A stretch of DNA of 64,000 bases from Azoarcus olearius (GTDB lineage Bacteria > Pseudomonadota > Gammaproteobacteria > Burkholderiales > Rhodocyclaceae): positions 2,976,001 to 3,040,000 of the forward strand of contig NZ_CP016210.1 of NCBI RefSeq assembly GCF_001682385.1, in the 5' to 3' direction. A program made the position numbers and the translations under genes. Under the pieces are notes generated by a model. That model was not told the DNA's origin. It searched no databases and worked only from the letters and a program-made list of their open reading frames with translations. Below are positions 8,422 to 16,996 of the stretch, piece by piece. Numbering within the stretch: the first letter of the stretch is position 1; each line of letters opens with the position of its first letter.

Positions 8422-10017
8422 ATGCGCGCGCTCCGCCCCGCCATGCCGCCCGCAGCCCGCGTCGAGGCCGCGCGGCGGCTGACCCGGGTGGCGTGGGGGC
8501 TGCTGGTGGTGCTCGCCGCAGTGGGTCACCTGTGGCTCGTCCGCCTGCCATTTCCGGCGGATGCTGCGCTGGCGCCGCCGCTGGAGGCGCAACCAGGCGA
8601 GCGCCTGGTGCTGTTGCTGCCCGCGGCGGCGGATCCCCTGCTGCGCGCGAGCGGCGACCAGGTGCTGGAACTGCGCCTCGACCGCGCCCACCTGTCACTC
8701 GCCACGCTGGCCCTGCTGCGCAGCGCGGCGCTCGACCCGCCCAGCGACGAGGGCGCCTTCGACTGGCTCGCCGAACCCGGCGAGCGCGGCGGCAGCCGGA
8801 TCCACGTCGCACTGCAGGCGCCCACCGGCGTCGCGCGGGTCGAACTGTTCCAGCAGCCCGACCCCGAGCGCCGCCAGCCCTACTTCGAACTGCGCGCGGT
8901 GGGTGCCGAACTCAACGCCGCGATGGCGTCCATCGACCCCGCCGCCTTCGTCGACGGCACGCCGCGCGCGGACGCCCCGGCGGTCATCGGCGGCGCCCCC
9001 CGCCGTCTCGTGGGCGGCGGCCGCACCTGGCCCTTGCCGGCGGCGCTGCCGCTGGAGTTCGCCATACCGGACGGGGCCGCGCTGCGCGTTCATGCGGCGG
9101 GCGCCGATGCCTCGCCCGCCGGCCCGCCCAGCGCGCGCTTCGTCTTCGGCGGCAGCGAGGGCGGCGGCACCCTGCTGCCGGTGCGCGGCGCGGGCGTCGT
9201 CGACCGCGACGGGCGCTGGCGCCTGCTGGCCTGCTCCGCGCCGCCCCGCGGCCCCCACTGGCGCGGCGCCGCGGCGCTGGCGAGCGGCCCGTGCGACCGC
9301 GGCCCGGCCTCCCCCACGCTGACCGTGGCGCAGCTGCGGGTGGCACCGGCCGGGCTGGGCACCGAACTGAGCGGGCGGGCGTGGCTGCTCGACGACGGCG
9401 ACGCACTCAACGCGCCGCTGGCCACCCGCATGCGCAACGAGGCCCCGCTGCTGGCGGCAGTCGCCGCCGGCGATCTGGTGCTCGCGCTCGGCGCCGGGCT
9501 GCCGCTGTACCGCGCGCTGCAACGGCGCCGGGCGCTGCGCAAGGCGGACATCTTCATCAGCTACCGGCGCGACGACAGCATCGCCGAGGCAGCGCTGATC
9601 GCGCGCGAACTCGCCACCCATTTCGGCCCCGACCGCGTCTTCATCGACCTCGACGACATCCGCCCGGGCGACCGCTTCCTGCAGCGCATCACCGAGATCA
9701 TCGCCAGCTGCCGCGCGCTGGTGGTCGTGATCGGTCCCGGCTGGGTGGACGCCCGGCGCGACGGCGTGCGCCGCCTCGACGACCCGCGCGACGTTGTCCG
9801 CCACGAGATCGTGCAGGCGCTCGCGCGCGGCATCGCGGTGGTGCCGGTGCTGGTGCGCGGCGCCGACCTGCCAAGGGTGGAGCAGTTGCCGGCGGAGGTG
9901 GCGGGCCTGATGGAGCACAGCGCGCTGGTGGTTGCAACTGCGCGCCTGCGCGAAGACGTGGCCAGTCTGGCCGACGCCCTTGAACCCGTGCTGGAGAACG
10001 CCGATGAGGAGACGTGA
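8422..10017 (+). CDS. Membrane protein with C-terminal TIR domain
   Basis: I chose the ATG at 8422 because it follows the previous stop by 13 bases; the longer frame from 8113 overlaps the upstream gene. The 531-residue protein has a membrane helix at about 24-40, a large middle domain of unknown type (about 45-340), a second hydrophobic helix at about 345-362, and a TIR_2 domain from about 374 (KADIFISYRRDD) to 515 with FIDLDDIRPGD and the GPGW box. The layout implies an extracytoplasmic sensor region and a cytoplasmic TIR domain. Aligning by eye to SARM1, the catalytic-Glu region reads DRFLQRI, with Gln where Glu is expected, so NADase activity is doubtful. Confidence 0.8.
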   Translation: MRALRPAMPPAARVEAARRLTRVAWGLLVVLAAVGHLWLVRLPFPADAALAPPLEAQPGERLVLLLPAAADPLLRASGDQVLELRLDRAHLSLATLALLRSAALDPPSDEGAFDWLAEPGERGGSRIHVALQAPTGVARVELFQQPDPERRQPYFELRAVGAELNAAMASIDPAAFVDGTPRADAPAVIGGAPRRLVGGGRTWPLPAALPLEFAIPDGAALRVHAAGADASPAGPPSARFVFGGSEGGGTLLPVRGAGVVDRDGRWRLLACSAPPRGPHWRGAAALASGPCDRGPASPTLTVAQLRVAPAGLGTELSGRAWLLDDGDALNAPLATRMRNEAPLLAAVAAGDLVLALGAGLPLYRALQRRRALRKADIFISYRRDDSIAEAALIARELATHFGPDRVFIDLDDIRPGDRFLQRITEIIASCRALVVVIGPGWVDARRDGVRRLDDPRDVVRHEIVQALARGIAVVPVLVRGADLPRVEQLPAEVAGLMEHSALVVATARLREDVASLADALEPVLENADEET

Positions 10018-10207
10018 CGGATCGCCCGCGTCGCCGCCTGCCCGGCCCAAGGCGCGCCCGAAGTTGGCGCGACCGCCGTCTCCGCCACAGACGGGAGTTC
10101 GTCTCCGCCCGGAAAACAGACGCCCATCCACCCGCATCCAAACCGCACTTGTCCGCCCGCGCCGCGCCGTCCATAACGGGTGAGTGCCCTTGACCTGGAG
10201 TTCCATC

Positions 10208-12004
10208 ATGGCACCGCTTTCCCTGCGTCCCGCCGTCCTCGCGCTGTTCGCCGCCACGCTGTTCCTGCCCGAAGGCAGCAGCGAATCGCGCGCCGCCCAG
10301 CCCGCCTTCGACCCGCTGCTGTCCGACCCGGGCGCCGTCTGCGCCAGCCCGTTCACCGGGGCGTGGCAGCGCACGCTCGTCCAGATTGCCGCGGCGAAGT
10401 CCGAGAACGCCCCCTTCCAGACCGGGCAGATGCAGCCCGCCGGCGGCGAGGTGCCGCTGTACAAGGATCTGGGCACGCTGAGCTTCAAGGTGAGCACCGT
10501 GGAGCCGCGCGCCCAGGCCTATTTCGACCAGGGCTTGCGGCTCGCCTTCGCCTTCAACCACGCCGAGGCGATCCGCGCCTTCCGCGCCGCGCAGCAGATC
10601 GATCCGCACTGCGCGATGTGCTACTGGGGTGAAGCGCTGGCGCTCGGTCCCAACATCAACGCGCCGATGCCGCCCGAAGCCAACCCACCCGCACTGGAGG
10701 CCACCGGCCACGCACAGGCACTCGCATCGCGCGCGGACGCGCGCGAACGGGTGTTGATCGAAGCGCTCGCGCGGCGCTATTCCGCCGATCCGAAGGCGGA
10801 CCGCAGCGCGCTCGACGCGGCCTACGCCGACGCGATGCACGAGGCCGCACGCCGCTACCCGCGGGACGACACCATCCAGGTCCTGTTCGCCGAGGCGGCA
10901 ATGGATACCCAGCCGTGGGACTACTGGGAGGCTGGCGGCACCCGACCCAAGGGCCGCGCCGCCGACCTGATCGCGGCGCTGGAAACGGTGCTGAAGCGTA
11001 ACCCCGGCCACCCCGGCGCGATCCACCTCTACATCCACGCGGTGGAGGCCTCGACCACGCCGGAACGCGCATTGGCACCGGCCCGGCGGCTTGCGGCGCT
11101 GATGCCGGGGGCCGGCCACATCGTGCACATGCCGGCCCACATCTACTACCGCACCGGGCTGTTCCGCGATTCGCTGGAGGCCAACAAGAAGGCGATCGCG
11201 GTAGATGAGCGCTATTTCCAGACCTCGCCGTCCGACCCGCTGTACCGCACCGGCTACTACCCGCACAACATCCACTTCGTGCTGGTATCGGCGCAGATGG
11301 GCGGCGACGCCACCACCGCGCTGGAGGCCGCAGCGAAGCTGGATGGCGTGATGCCGGCAGACGTGGTCAGGCAGTTCCCCTCGCTGGAGGCGATCAAGGG
11401 CGCGCCTTACACCACGCACGCGCTGTTCAGCGAACCGGCCACCATCCTGGCGCTGCCGCGCCCCGCCGAGGGCCTGACTCTGGTGACCGCGATGTACCAC
11501 TACGCGCGCGCGGTCGCCTTCGCCGCGAACAAGGACCTGCCCGCCGCCCGCGCGGAACTGGACGCACTGACTCGCATCGAGGCCAACGCCGATTTCCAGC
11601 CTTACGCGGCGTGGCAGGTGCCGGCCAGGGAGATCGTGCAGACCGCGCGCCTGGTGGCCGGCGGCCGCGTGGCCGATGCCGAAGGCGACCTCGATGCCGC
11701 AGCCAAGGACTACGAGGCGGCGGTGGCGATCGAGGACGCGCTGTCCTACATGGAGCCGCCCTACTGGTACTACCCGGTGCGGCAGTCGCTGGGCGCGGTG
11801 AAGCTGCGCCAGGGCAGGCTCGACGAAGCGGAGAAAGCATTCCGCGACTCGCTCGGCAAGGTGCGCAACAACGGCTGGGCGCTGGCCGGGCTGGCGGAGG
11901 TGTATCGCCAGCAGCGCAAGCCCGCAGCCCAGGCGGAAGCGCAGAAGGCCTTCAGCCGCGCCTGGTTCGGCCCCGCCGGCGGCCCGGCGCTGGAGCGGCT
12001 GTAA
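10208..12004 (+). CDS. Secreted tetratricopeptide-repeat protein
   Basis: The ATG at 10208 begins a good signal peptide (residues 1-27, ending near SRAAQP); an upstream in-frame GTG at 10184 would spoil it. The 598-residue mature protein has helical-pair repeats of TPR type, including YFDQGLRLAFAFNHAEAIRAF, GLFRDSLEANKKAI and RLDEAEKAF segments. A conserved CAMCYWGEALALG block lies near residues 137-150. TPR proteins act as protein-binding scaffolds. It follows the TIR operon after about 190 bases, so it may have its own promoter yet belong to the same system; that link is positional. Confidence 0.75.
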   Translation: MAPLSLRPAVLALFAATLFLPEGSSESRAAQPAFDPLLSDPGAVCASPFTGAWQRTLVQIAAAKSENAPFQTGQMQPAGGEVPLYKDLGTLSFKVSTVEPRAQAYFDQGLRLAFAFNHAEAIRAFRAAQQIDPHCAMCYWGEALALGPNINAPMPPEANPPALEATGHAQALASRADARERVLIEALARRYSADPKADRSALDAAYADAMHEAARRYPRDDTIQVLFAEAAMDTQPWDYWEAGGTRPKGRAADLIAALETVLKRNPGHPGAIHLYIHAVEASTTPERALAPARRLAALMPGAGHIVHMPAHIYYRTGLFRDSLEANKKAIAVDERYFQTSPSDPLYRTGYYPHNIHFVLVSAQMGGDATTALEAAAKLDGVMPADVVRQFPSLEAIKGAPYTTHALFSEPATILALPRPAEGLTLVTAMYHYARAVAFAANKDLPAARAELDALTRIEANADFQPYAAWQVPAREIVQTARLVAGGRVADAEGDLDAAAKDYEAAVAIEDALSYMEPPYWYYPVRQSLGAVKLRQGRLDEAEKAFRDSLGKVRNNGWALAGLAEVYRQQRKPAAQAEAQKAFSRAWFGPAGGPALERL

Positions 12005-12013
12005 GCCCCTCTG

Positions 12014-12391
12014 TCAGCTGCGCCAGGGCAGCGCCAGCGGGGAACCGTCGGGAAACACCACCTCCACCGGCGACACCGAGAACACGGCGGTAAGCCGGAT
12101 CGGCGCTTCGCCGGTGTTGAAGATCTGATGATCGGCCGCGGGCGGAATCACCAGCGTGGTGTCCGGGCCGAAGCGATGGACGGCCCCGGCGATGTGCAGT
12201 TCGCCGTGGCCGCTTTCGACCACCACCACTTCCTCGCAATCGTGGCGGTGCGGCGGCGTGGCCTCGCCGGCGGCGATGGTCTGGCGCCACACGGACAGGC
12301 GCTGCAGGCCGTCGGCCGCGCCGGCGAGGGTGACGTGGTGGATGCCCGGCAGGGCGGCTTCGGGCTGGCGGGTGTTGTCGAGGACGTACAT
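12014..12391 (-). CDS. Cupin-domain protein
   Basis: The 125-residue protein starts at the ATG whose complement is 12389-12391; the longer frame to 12493 only adds a repeat-derived N-terminus. It shows a single cupin barrel: the first motif PPHRHDCEEVVVVESG carries the metal-binding His and Glu residues, and the second motif has PPAADHQIFN. Such small cupins bind a metal or small ligand and may be stress or sugar-related. It is divergent from the LysR gene that starts at 12560, so that regulator probably controls it. Confidence 0.75.
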   Translation of the reverse strand: MYVLDNTRQPEAALPGIHHVTLAGAADGLQRLSVWRQTIAAGEATPPHRHDCEEVVVVESGHGELHIAGAVHRFGPDTTLVIPPAADHQIFNTGEAPIRLTAVFSVSPVEVVFPDGSPLALPWRS

Positions 12392-12413
12392 GCGCTTCTC
12401 CCAGGGTGCGATA

Positions 12414-12446
12414 GGGTTGAACTGCGGGTTGAACTGCGGGTTGAAC
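12414..12446. repeat. Tandem 12-bp direct repeat in a divergent promoter region
   Basis: The unit GGGTTGAACTGC occurs at 12414-12425 and 12426-12437, with nine more bases of a third copy to 12446. It lies between the cupin start (12391) and the LysR gene (12560). It could be a regulator-binding array or simple slippage; nothing distinguishes these. Confidence 0.7.
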
Positions 12447-12559
12447 GGCGCCGGACAGCGGCGACGCGGTGAGCGCAGTGTCCGCCTCCTCAACTACCGA
12501 AGGAAGTGCGCGCCATGTCGTAACATTGCCGACAATTTTTCCGCAATGAGGGCAGCACG

Positions 12560-13456
12560 ATGGCGGGCTTGCAGGCCTTTCTGGCCTTCGTCGAAACCGT
12601 GAAGCGCGGCAGCTTCGCCGCCGCGGCACGCAGCCTGGGGCTGTCTGCCTCCACGGTGGCGAAGAGCGTCGCGCGGCTGGAGGCCGATCTCGGCCTGCGG
12701 CTCTTCCATCGCAGCACGCGGCAGGTGGTGCTGACCACCGAGGGCGAGGAGCTTTACCAGCGCTGCAGCCGCATTGCCGACGAAATCGAGGCCCTGCACG
12801 ACGAAGCGGCCGGCGCGCGCGCCCGGCCGAGCGGCACGCTGCGGCTGAGCGCGCCGGTGGTGCTGGGCCGCCAGCGCGTGGTGCCCGCGCTTGCCGAGCT
12901 GCGCCGCCGCCATCCACAGCTGGGGGTGGAGCTGGAACTGGCCGACCGCCAGGTGGATGTGCTGGCCGACCGCCTGGACGGTGCGCTGCGGGTCGGCCCG
13001 CTGGCGGATTCGGCGCTGGCCGCGCGGCGCGTGGGCGAGCACCACATCGTCACGGTTGCGGCGCCGGCCTATCTCGCCCGCCGCGGCACGCCGGGCACGC
13101 CCGAGGAACTCGCCGCGCACGACTGCCTGCTGTTCCGCAGCCCGTCGAGCGGACGGACGCGGCCGTGGGCCTTCGCGGGCGGCGTTACCGCAACACTGGG
13201 CGATGCGGCAACGCTCGCGATCAACGACGGCGAGGCGCTGGTGGCCGCCGCCTGTGCCGGCATGGGCCTGGCGCAGGTGCCGGACTACATGGTCACGGAG
13301 GCGATCGCCCGCGGCGCGCTGGTGGAAGTGCTGGCGGACCGACGCCCACCGCCGCTGCCGATCTCGCTGGTCTATCCGTCGGCGCGCCAGCCGCCACCGC
13401 GGCTGCGCGCCTTCATCGAGCTGCTGTGCGAGCCGGTGGCGCCGGTGGTGAATTGA
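12560..13456 (+). CDS. LysR-family transcriptional regulator
   Basis: The 298-residue protein has an N-terminal winged helix-turn-helix (about 1-62) with the LysR pattern SFAAAARSLGLSASTVAKSV and RLFHRSTRQVVLT, then a periplasmic-binding-like effector domain to the C-terminus. It belongs to the class with CrgA-like sequence. Its divergent cupin neighbour is the probable target. The inducer is not predictable. Confidence 0.9.
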   Translation: MAGLQAFLAFVETVKRGSFAAAARSLGLSASTVAKSVARLEADLGLRLFHRSTRQVVLTTEGEELYQRCSRIADEIEALHDEAAGARARPSGTLRLSAPVVLGRQRVVPALAELRRRHPQLGVELELADRQVDVLADRLDGALRVGPLADSALAARRVGEHHIVTVAAPAYLARRGTPGTPEELAAHDCLLFRSPSSGRTRPWAFAGGVTATLGDAATLAINDGEALVAAACAGMGLAQVPDYMVTEAIARGALVEVLADRRPPPLPISLVYPSARQPPPRLRAFIELLCEPVAPVVN

Positions 13457-13468
13457 AGTCGCGAGCGC

Positions 13469-13777
13469 TCAGGCCAGCTCGATCTCGACGATGCCGTCGA
13501 CAACGCGCAGCGGGTAGCTGTCGAGCGTGCATTCCTCGCCCTGGCGGCATTCGCCGCTGCGGCCGTCAAACACCCAGTCGTGCGCGGTACAGGTGAGGTA
13601 GCGGCCGTTGAACACGCCGCGCGAGAACGGGATGTGCTGATGCGGACAGAGTCCGTCGAAGGCCTTCAGCTCGCCGCCTTCCGGCCACAGCAGCATGATT
13701 TCGCGGCCGTCGAGGTTGAAGGGCGCGGCTTCGCCTTCGATGAGGTTGCGCAGCTTGCACAGGGGGATGTAGGCCAT
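13469..13777 (-). CDS. Rieske-type [2Fe-2S] ferredoxin
   Basis: This 102-residue protein carries both Rieske motifs, CPHQH near residues 44-48 and CTAHDW near 63-68, giving two Cys and two His cluster ligands. The length matches soluble Rieske ferredoxins of multicomponent oxygenases (TmoC/BphF type). No oxygenase or reductase gene is adjacent, so the electron partner is unknown. It converges with the LysR gene, 12 bases away. Confidence 0.88.
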   Translation of the reverse strand: MAYIPLCKLRNLIEGEAAPFNLDGREIMLLWPEGGELKAFDGLCPHQHIPFSRGVFNGRYLTCTAHDWVFDGRSGECRQGEECTLDSYPLRVVDGIVEIELA

Positions 13778-13946
13778 TTTCGGGGTCTCTGTCGGAGTTG
13801 GACGTCGTCGGGGCGGAGTGCCTCCACCCTCATTTCCGCGCCCTTCCCGGCCCTGCAGCCCGCGGGCTTCGCGTCAGGCGCGTTCGGCCCGATGAGCAGC
13901 AAGTACTGGACCAGTGTCCCCTGCACCCTGCGGTGCGCGCTTTGGA

Positions 13947-14204
13947 TCAGCGCTTTTGATGACGGCTCGTCATCGGCGCGCGGCCTTCGATATGACGGAA
14001 GGTGATGCGACCCTTGCTGAGGTCGTAGGGCGACAGTTCGAGCAGGACCTTGTCGCCGGCGATGATGCGGATGTGGTGCTTGCGCATCTTGCCCGCGCCG
14101 TAGGCGACCAGGCTGTGGCCGTTGTCGAGGGTCACGCGGTAGCGGGCGTCCGGCAGCACTTCGAGCACCGTGCCGCTCATTTCAAGCAGTTCTTCTTTTG
14201 CCAT
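13947..14204 (-). CDS. infA: Translation initiation factor IF-1, C-terminally extended paralogue
   Basis: The sequence matches IF-1 along its whole OB fold: [13 protein letters not shown] at the start, [10 protein letters not shown] in the middle and [14 protein letters not shown] at the end. IF-1 binds the 30S A site and assists IF-2 and IF-3. The usual length is about 72; this protein has 85 residues because of a basic tail after the normal end ([14 protein letters not shown]). GGAG precedes the ATG at 14204. The gene is not in a ribosomal operon, so it is probably a second copy. A cold-shock gene lies just upstream in the same direction. Confidence 0.93.
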
Positions 14205-14230
14205 GGGGAAATCTCCAGAAAAGGCAGAAA

Positions 14231-14257
14231 TAAAAAAACCCGACCGAAGCCGGGTTT
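14231..14257 (-). terminator. Rho-independent terminator after the cold-shock gene
   Basis: AAACCCG at 14236-14242 pairs with CGGGTTT at 14251-14257 around an 8-base loop. Read on the - strand the stem is followed by a run of seven T. It separates cspA transcription from infA. Confidence 0.8.
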
Positions 14258-14341
14258 CTTTTCGGAGTGGGGGGCGAACCGCAGACGGGAACACCCCCTG
14301 CTGCGGACGGCGCGGGCAGAACGCCGCGCCACATTCAGCAG

Positions 14342-14545
14342 TTACAGCGGGCGAATGTTGGACGCCTGCTGGCCCTTCGGGCCACGCGTGATTTCGAACT
14401 CGACGCGCTGGCCTTCAGCCAGCGACTTGAAGCCGGAACCCTGGATCGCGGAGAAGTGGGCGAAGAGATCCTCACCACCGTTTTCCGGCGTGATGAAACC
14501 AAAGCCCTTCGCGTCGTTGAACCACTTCACGGTACCTGTTGCCAT
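14342..14545 (-). CDS. Cold-shock protein, CspA family
   Basis: The 67-residue protein begins [20 protein letters not shown], the RNP1-containing signature of CspA proteins, and continues with an FAHFSAI RNP2-like segment. It binds single-stranded nucleic acid as an RNA chaperone. A terminator lies downstream. The roughly 400-base leader contains a GGGGATATCCCC palindrome about 30 bases before the start codon, which could matter for cold regulation of translation. Confidence 0.95.
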
Positions 14546-14960
14546 GTCTTGTACATCCCAAAAAAATAAAGTGAGGGGATATCCCCGGTAAGGCGAAAAT
14601 CAAGACGGCTGGCAGTGAAGGGAGAACGCCGCGCGAAAACGCGGAGACTGAACCGGACAACAAAGGCACTGCTTGAAAATCGCTGCGGCGCACTATGCGC
14701 CCGCAGAACAGAAATAGCAAACCGGAAAGTGTGCAGCAATGAACGATGGCGTCGAGGCGGCGCCCTGTTCAAGGGTGATTTCCGCGCGTGACACCCCTTC
14801 AATGGCAGGAAGATCACCCGGATCAGCGCCTTGCGGCCCTCGTCGCCGGGTCACAATCCGTTGCACTCGTTTACGCGCTGTCCCCCCGCGCCCTAGCATG
14901 CGCGGGGCCGGCTCTCCAGTTCGACACGTCCCGCTCGCACCCCTTCTTCAGGACATACCG
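14546..14960. other. Intergenic region between cspA and the EamA gene
   Basis: No convincing gene. It must hold the promoter and long leader of the cold-shock gene (- strand) and the promoter of the EamA exporter (+ strand). The only clear structure is the 12-bp palindrome GGGGATATCCCC at 14575-14586. Confidence 0.6.
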
Positions 14961-15803
14961 ATGACGCCAGCCCGCACCGCCGTGCTGACCCTGATCGCGA
15001 TGATCGCCTTTGCCGCCAATTCGCTGCTGTGCCGGCTGGCCTTGCGCGAAACCGGCATCGACGCTGCCAGCTTCACCGCCATCCGCATCGGGTCCGGGGC
15101 GCTGGTGCTGTGGTTGATCGTGATCCTGCGCGGCGGCGGCATCCGCAGCCATGGTAGCTGGGCGTCGGGCCTGGCGCTGTTCGCGTATGCCGCGGCCTTC
15201 TCCTACGCCTATGTCAGTCTGCCTGCCGCGGCCGGCGCCTTGCTGCTGTTCGGCGCGGTGCAGGCGACGATGATCGGCTACGGCCTTGCCCACGGCGAAC
15301 GCTTCAACCGGCGCCAGACCATCGGCCTGCTGCTCGCCGCTGGCGGCCTGGTGGGTTTGCTGCTGCCGGGGCTGTCCGCCCCGCCGCTGGGTGGCGCGGT
15401 GCTGATGATCGGCGCCGGCGTGGCGTGGGGGGTGTATTCACTGCGGGGGCGCGGGGCCGCCAACCCCACTGCGGTCACCGCCGGCAACTTCGTGCGCGCG
15501 CTACCGTTCGCGGCCGCGCTGAGCCTCTTGGCCGCAGCGCATGGCGCGGTGGACGGCGCAGGCGCGGCCTACGCCGTGGCGTCGGGCGCGCTGGCGTCCG
15601 GCCTGGGTTATGCAATCTGGTATGCGGCGCTGCCCGGCCTGCGCGCCACCAGCGCCGCCACCGTGCAACTGAGCGTGCCCATCATCGCCGCGCTCGGCGC
15701 CGCGGCCTTCCTGGGCGAGGCGATCACGCTGCGCCTTGCGCTGGCCTCGGTGGCCGTGCTCGGCGGCATCGCGCTGGTCATCACCCAGCGGCGGGTGCGC
15801 TGA
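14961..15803 (+). CDS. EamA/DMT-family transporter
   Basis: The 280-residue protein has about ten hydrophobic helices arranged as two EamA repeats, as in drug/metabolite exporters (RhtA or YdcZ-like). The first helix reads AVLTLIAMIAFAANSLLCR, and the second half has SGLGYAIWYAALPGL, common at the core of this family. The ATG at 14961 was chosen because the longer frame from 14739 adds a non-hydrophobic, out-of-family N-terminus. Substrate unknown. Confidence 0.88.
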   Translation: MTPARTAVLTLIAMIAFAANSLLCRLALRETGIDAASFTAIRIGSGALVLWLIVILRGGGIRSHGSWASGLALFAYAAAFSYAYVSLPAAAGALLLFGAVQATMIGYGLAHGERFNRRQTIGLLLAAGGLVGLLLPGLSAPPLGGAVLMIGAGVAWGVYSLRGRGAANPTAVTAGNFVRALPFAAALSLLAAAHGAVDGAGAAYAVASGALASGLGYAIWYAALPGLRATSAATVQLSVPIIAALGAAAFLGEAITLRLALASVAVLGGIALVITQRRVR

Positions 15804-15818
15804 AGCCCGCACCCAGGG

Positions 15819-16340
15819 TCAATACAGCCCGGCCTTGATGCTGGGGTCGTGCTCGCCGATTGCGGCGTGAATGACCTCTTCGGCCAGCGCGGTCTGCTGC
15901 TCGTCGTGGGTTTCGACCACCAGCACGGTCTGGCCGCTGTCGATCGCATCCTTGACCAGATCGGAGAACGGGCCCTTCCTGCTTTCGGCCCCCACCACGG
16001 TGCCGATGAGCCCGCCCAGGCTGGCGCCCCAGCCCAGCATCGCCAGGGGCGCGATCAGCGGACTGGCGACAAACAGCGTGACGTTGGCGGCCACCAGCGC
16101 AAGCTGCGCGAGCGCGCCAACGCCGGTGCCCACCGCGGTCCCGATCGCGCCATCCACCAGCACGTCCTTCAGCACCGCCTTGCTCTTGGGCGGCTCGGCC
16201 GGCGGCGGCAGGCCGGGTTCGGTGGCGTAGATATTCGTCTGCGCCGCGGGCAGGCCGCGCTCCAGCAGTTGGGCGCGGGTGCGCTCGGCATGCTCGCGAT
16301 CGGCAAAAAATCCAGAGACGTAGTGTCGATACTCGCTCAT
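15819..16340 (-). CDS. Glycine-rich membrane-associated protein of unknown function
   Basis: The 173-residue protein starts MSEYRHYVSGFFADREHAERT, a small alpha/beta N-terminal domain (to about 60) seen in proteins that handle heat or general stress, followed by a hydrophobic Gly/Ala-rich region (about 65-130; TAVGTGVGALAQLALV and MLGWGASLGGLIGTVVGAES) and a C-terminal alpha/beta part with VLVVETHDE. This resembles DUF1269 or glycine-zipper stress proteins. It converges with the EamA gene. Function not known. Confidence 0.6.
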   Translation of the reverse strand: MSEYRHYVSGFFADREHAERTRAQLLERGLPAAQTNIYATEPGLPPPAEPPKSKAVLKDVLVDGAIGTAVGTGVGALAQLALVAANVTLFVASPLIAPLAMLGWGASLGGLIGTVVGAESRKGPFSDLVKDAIDSGQTVLVVETHDEQQTALAEEVIHAAIGEHDPSIKAGLY

Positions 16341-16554
16341 TGCACTCTCCTCGCTATCCCTTTGGATGGACGGAGCGCCGGCCGGGTACGGGCGAAACCC
16401 GGGCATGGGCGGGGCGGCGCACAAACGAGCGGCCGGCGCGGCCCGATCGGCATGCAAACGGCGCTCCCGCCCCGGGGGAAGCCGGCCGCGCAGCGCCTGC
16501 GGGCCGGGCGCCGCGATGCGCTAAAGTGGCGGCATTCCGCTCGCCGCCCCGCCC

Positions 16555-16992
16555 ATGATCGTCCAGATTGCCGACATCACCCACGCGATCCAGCTCGCGG
16601 TCGCCCCGGTCTTCCTGCTGACCGCGATCGCCACGCTGATCAACGTCCTCAGCGGCCGCCTCTCCCGCATCGTCGATCGCCGCCGCGTGCTCAACGGCCG
16701 CCTTGCCGACCCCAAGCCGCACGAGCCGATCGCCGACGACGTGGAGGAACTGGGCCTGCTGGAACGCCGCGCGCGGCTGATCTACCACGCGATGTTCTTC
16801 GCGGTACTTGCGGCGCTGCTGGTGTGCCTGGTGGTGGCGGTCGCCTTCCTCGGGGCCATGGTTACGCTCAACGTCGCCTTCGGGGTGGCGGCGCTGTTCG
16901 TGCTGGCAATGCTGGCGATGATCGTGTCGCTGGCGCTGTTCCTGCGCGAAGTGTTCCTGGTGGTGAAGGCGCGCAGCCACCGCTGGCGCTGA
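16555..16992 (+). CDS. DUF2721-family membrane protein
   Basis: The 145-residue protein has three membrane segments (about 15-33, 78-100 and 105-130) and the N-terminal motif AIQLAVAPVFLLTAIATLINVLSGR..RIVDR typical of DUF2721. No enzymatic function is known for the family. Its stop is 4 bases from the converging ketopantoate-reductase-like gene. Confidence 0.82.
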   Translation: MIVQIADITHAIQLAVAPVFLLTAIATLINVLSGRLSRIVDRRRVLNGRLADPKPHEPIADDVEELGLLERRARLIYHAMFFAVLAALLVCLVVAVAFLGAMVTLNVAFGVAALFVLAMLAMIVSLALFLREVFLVVKARSHRWR

Positions 16993-16996
16993 GGCA

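Noticed and set aside
8695-11500. Two long - strand open frames opposite the TIR and TPR genes
   Set aside because: No signal or domain in them; the + strand proteins have recognisable domains.
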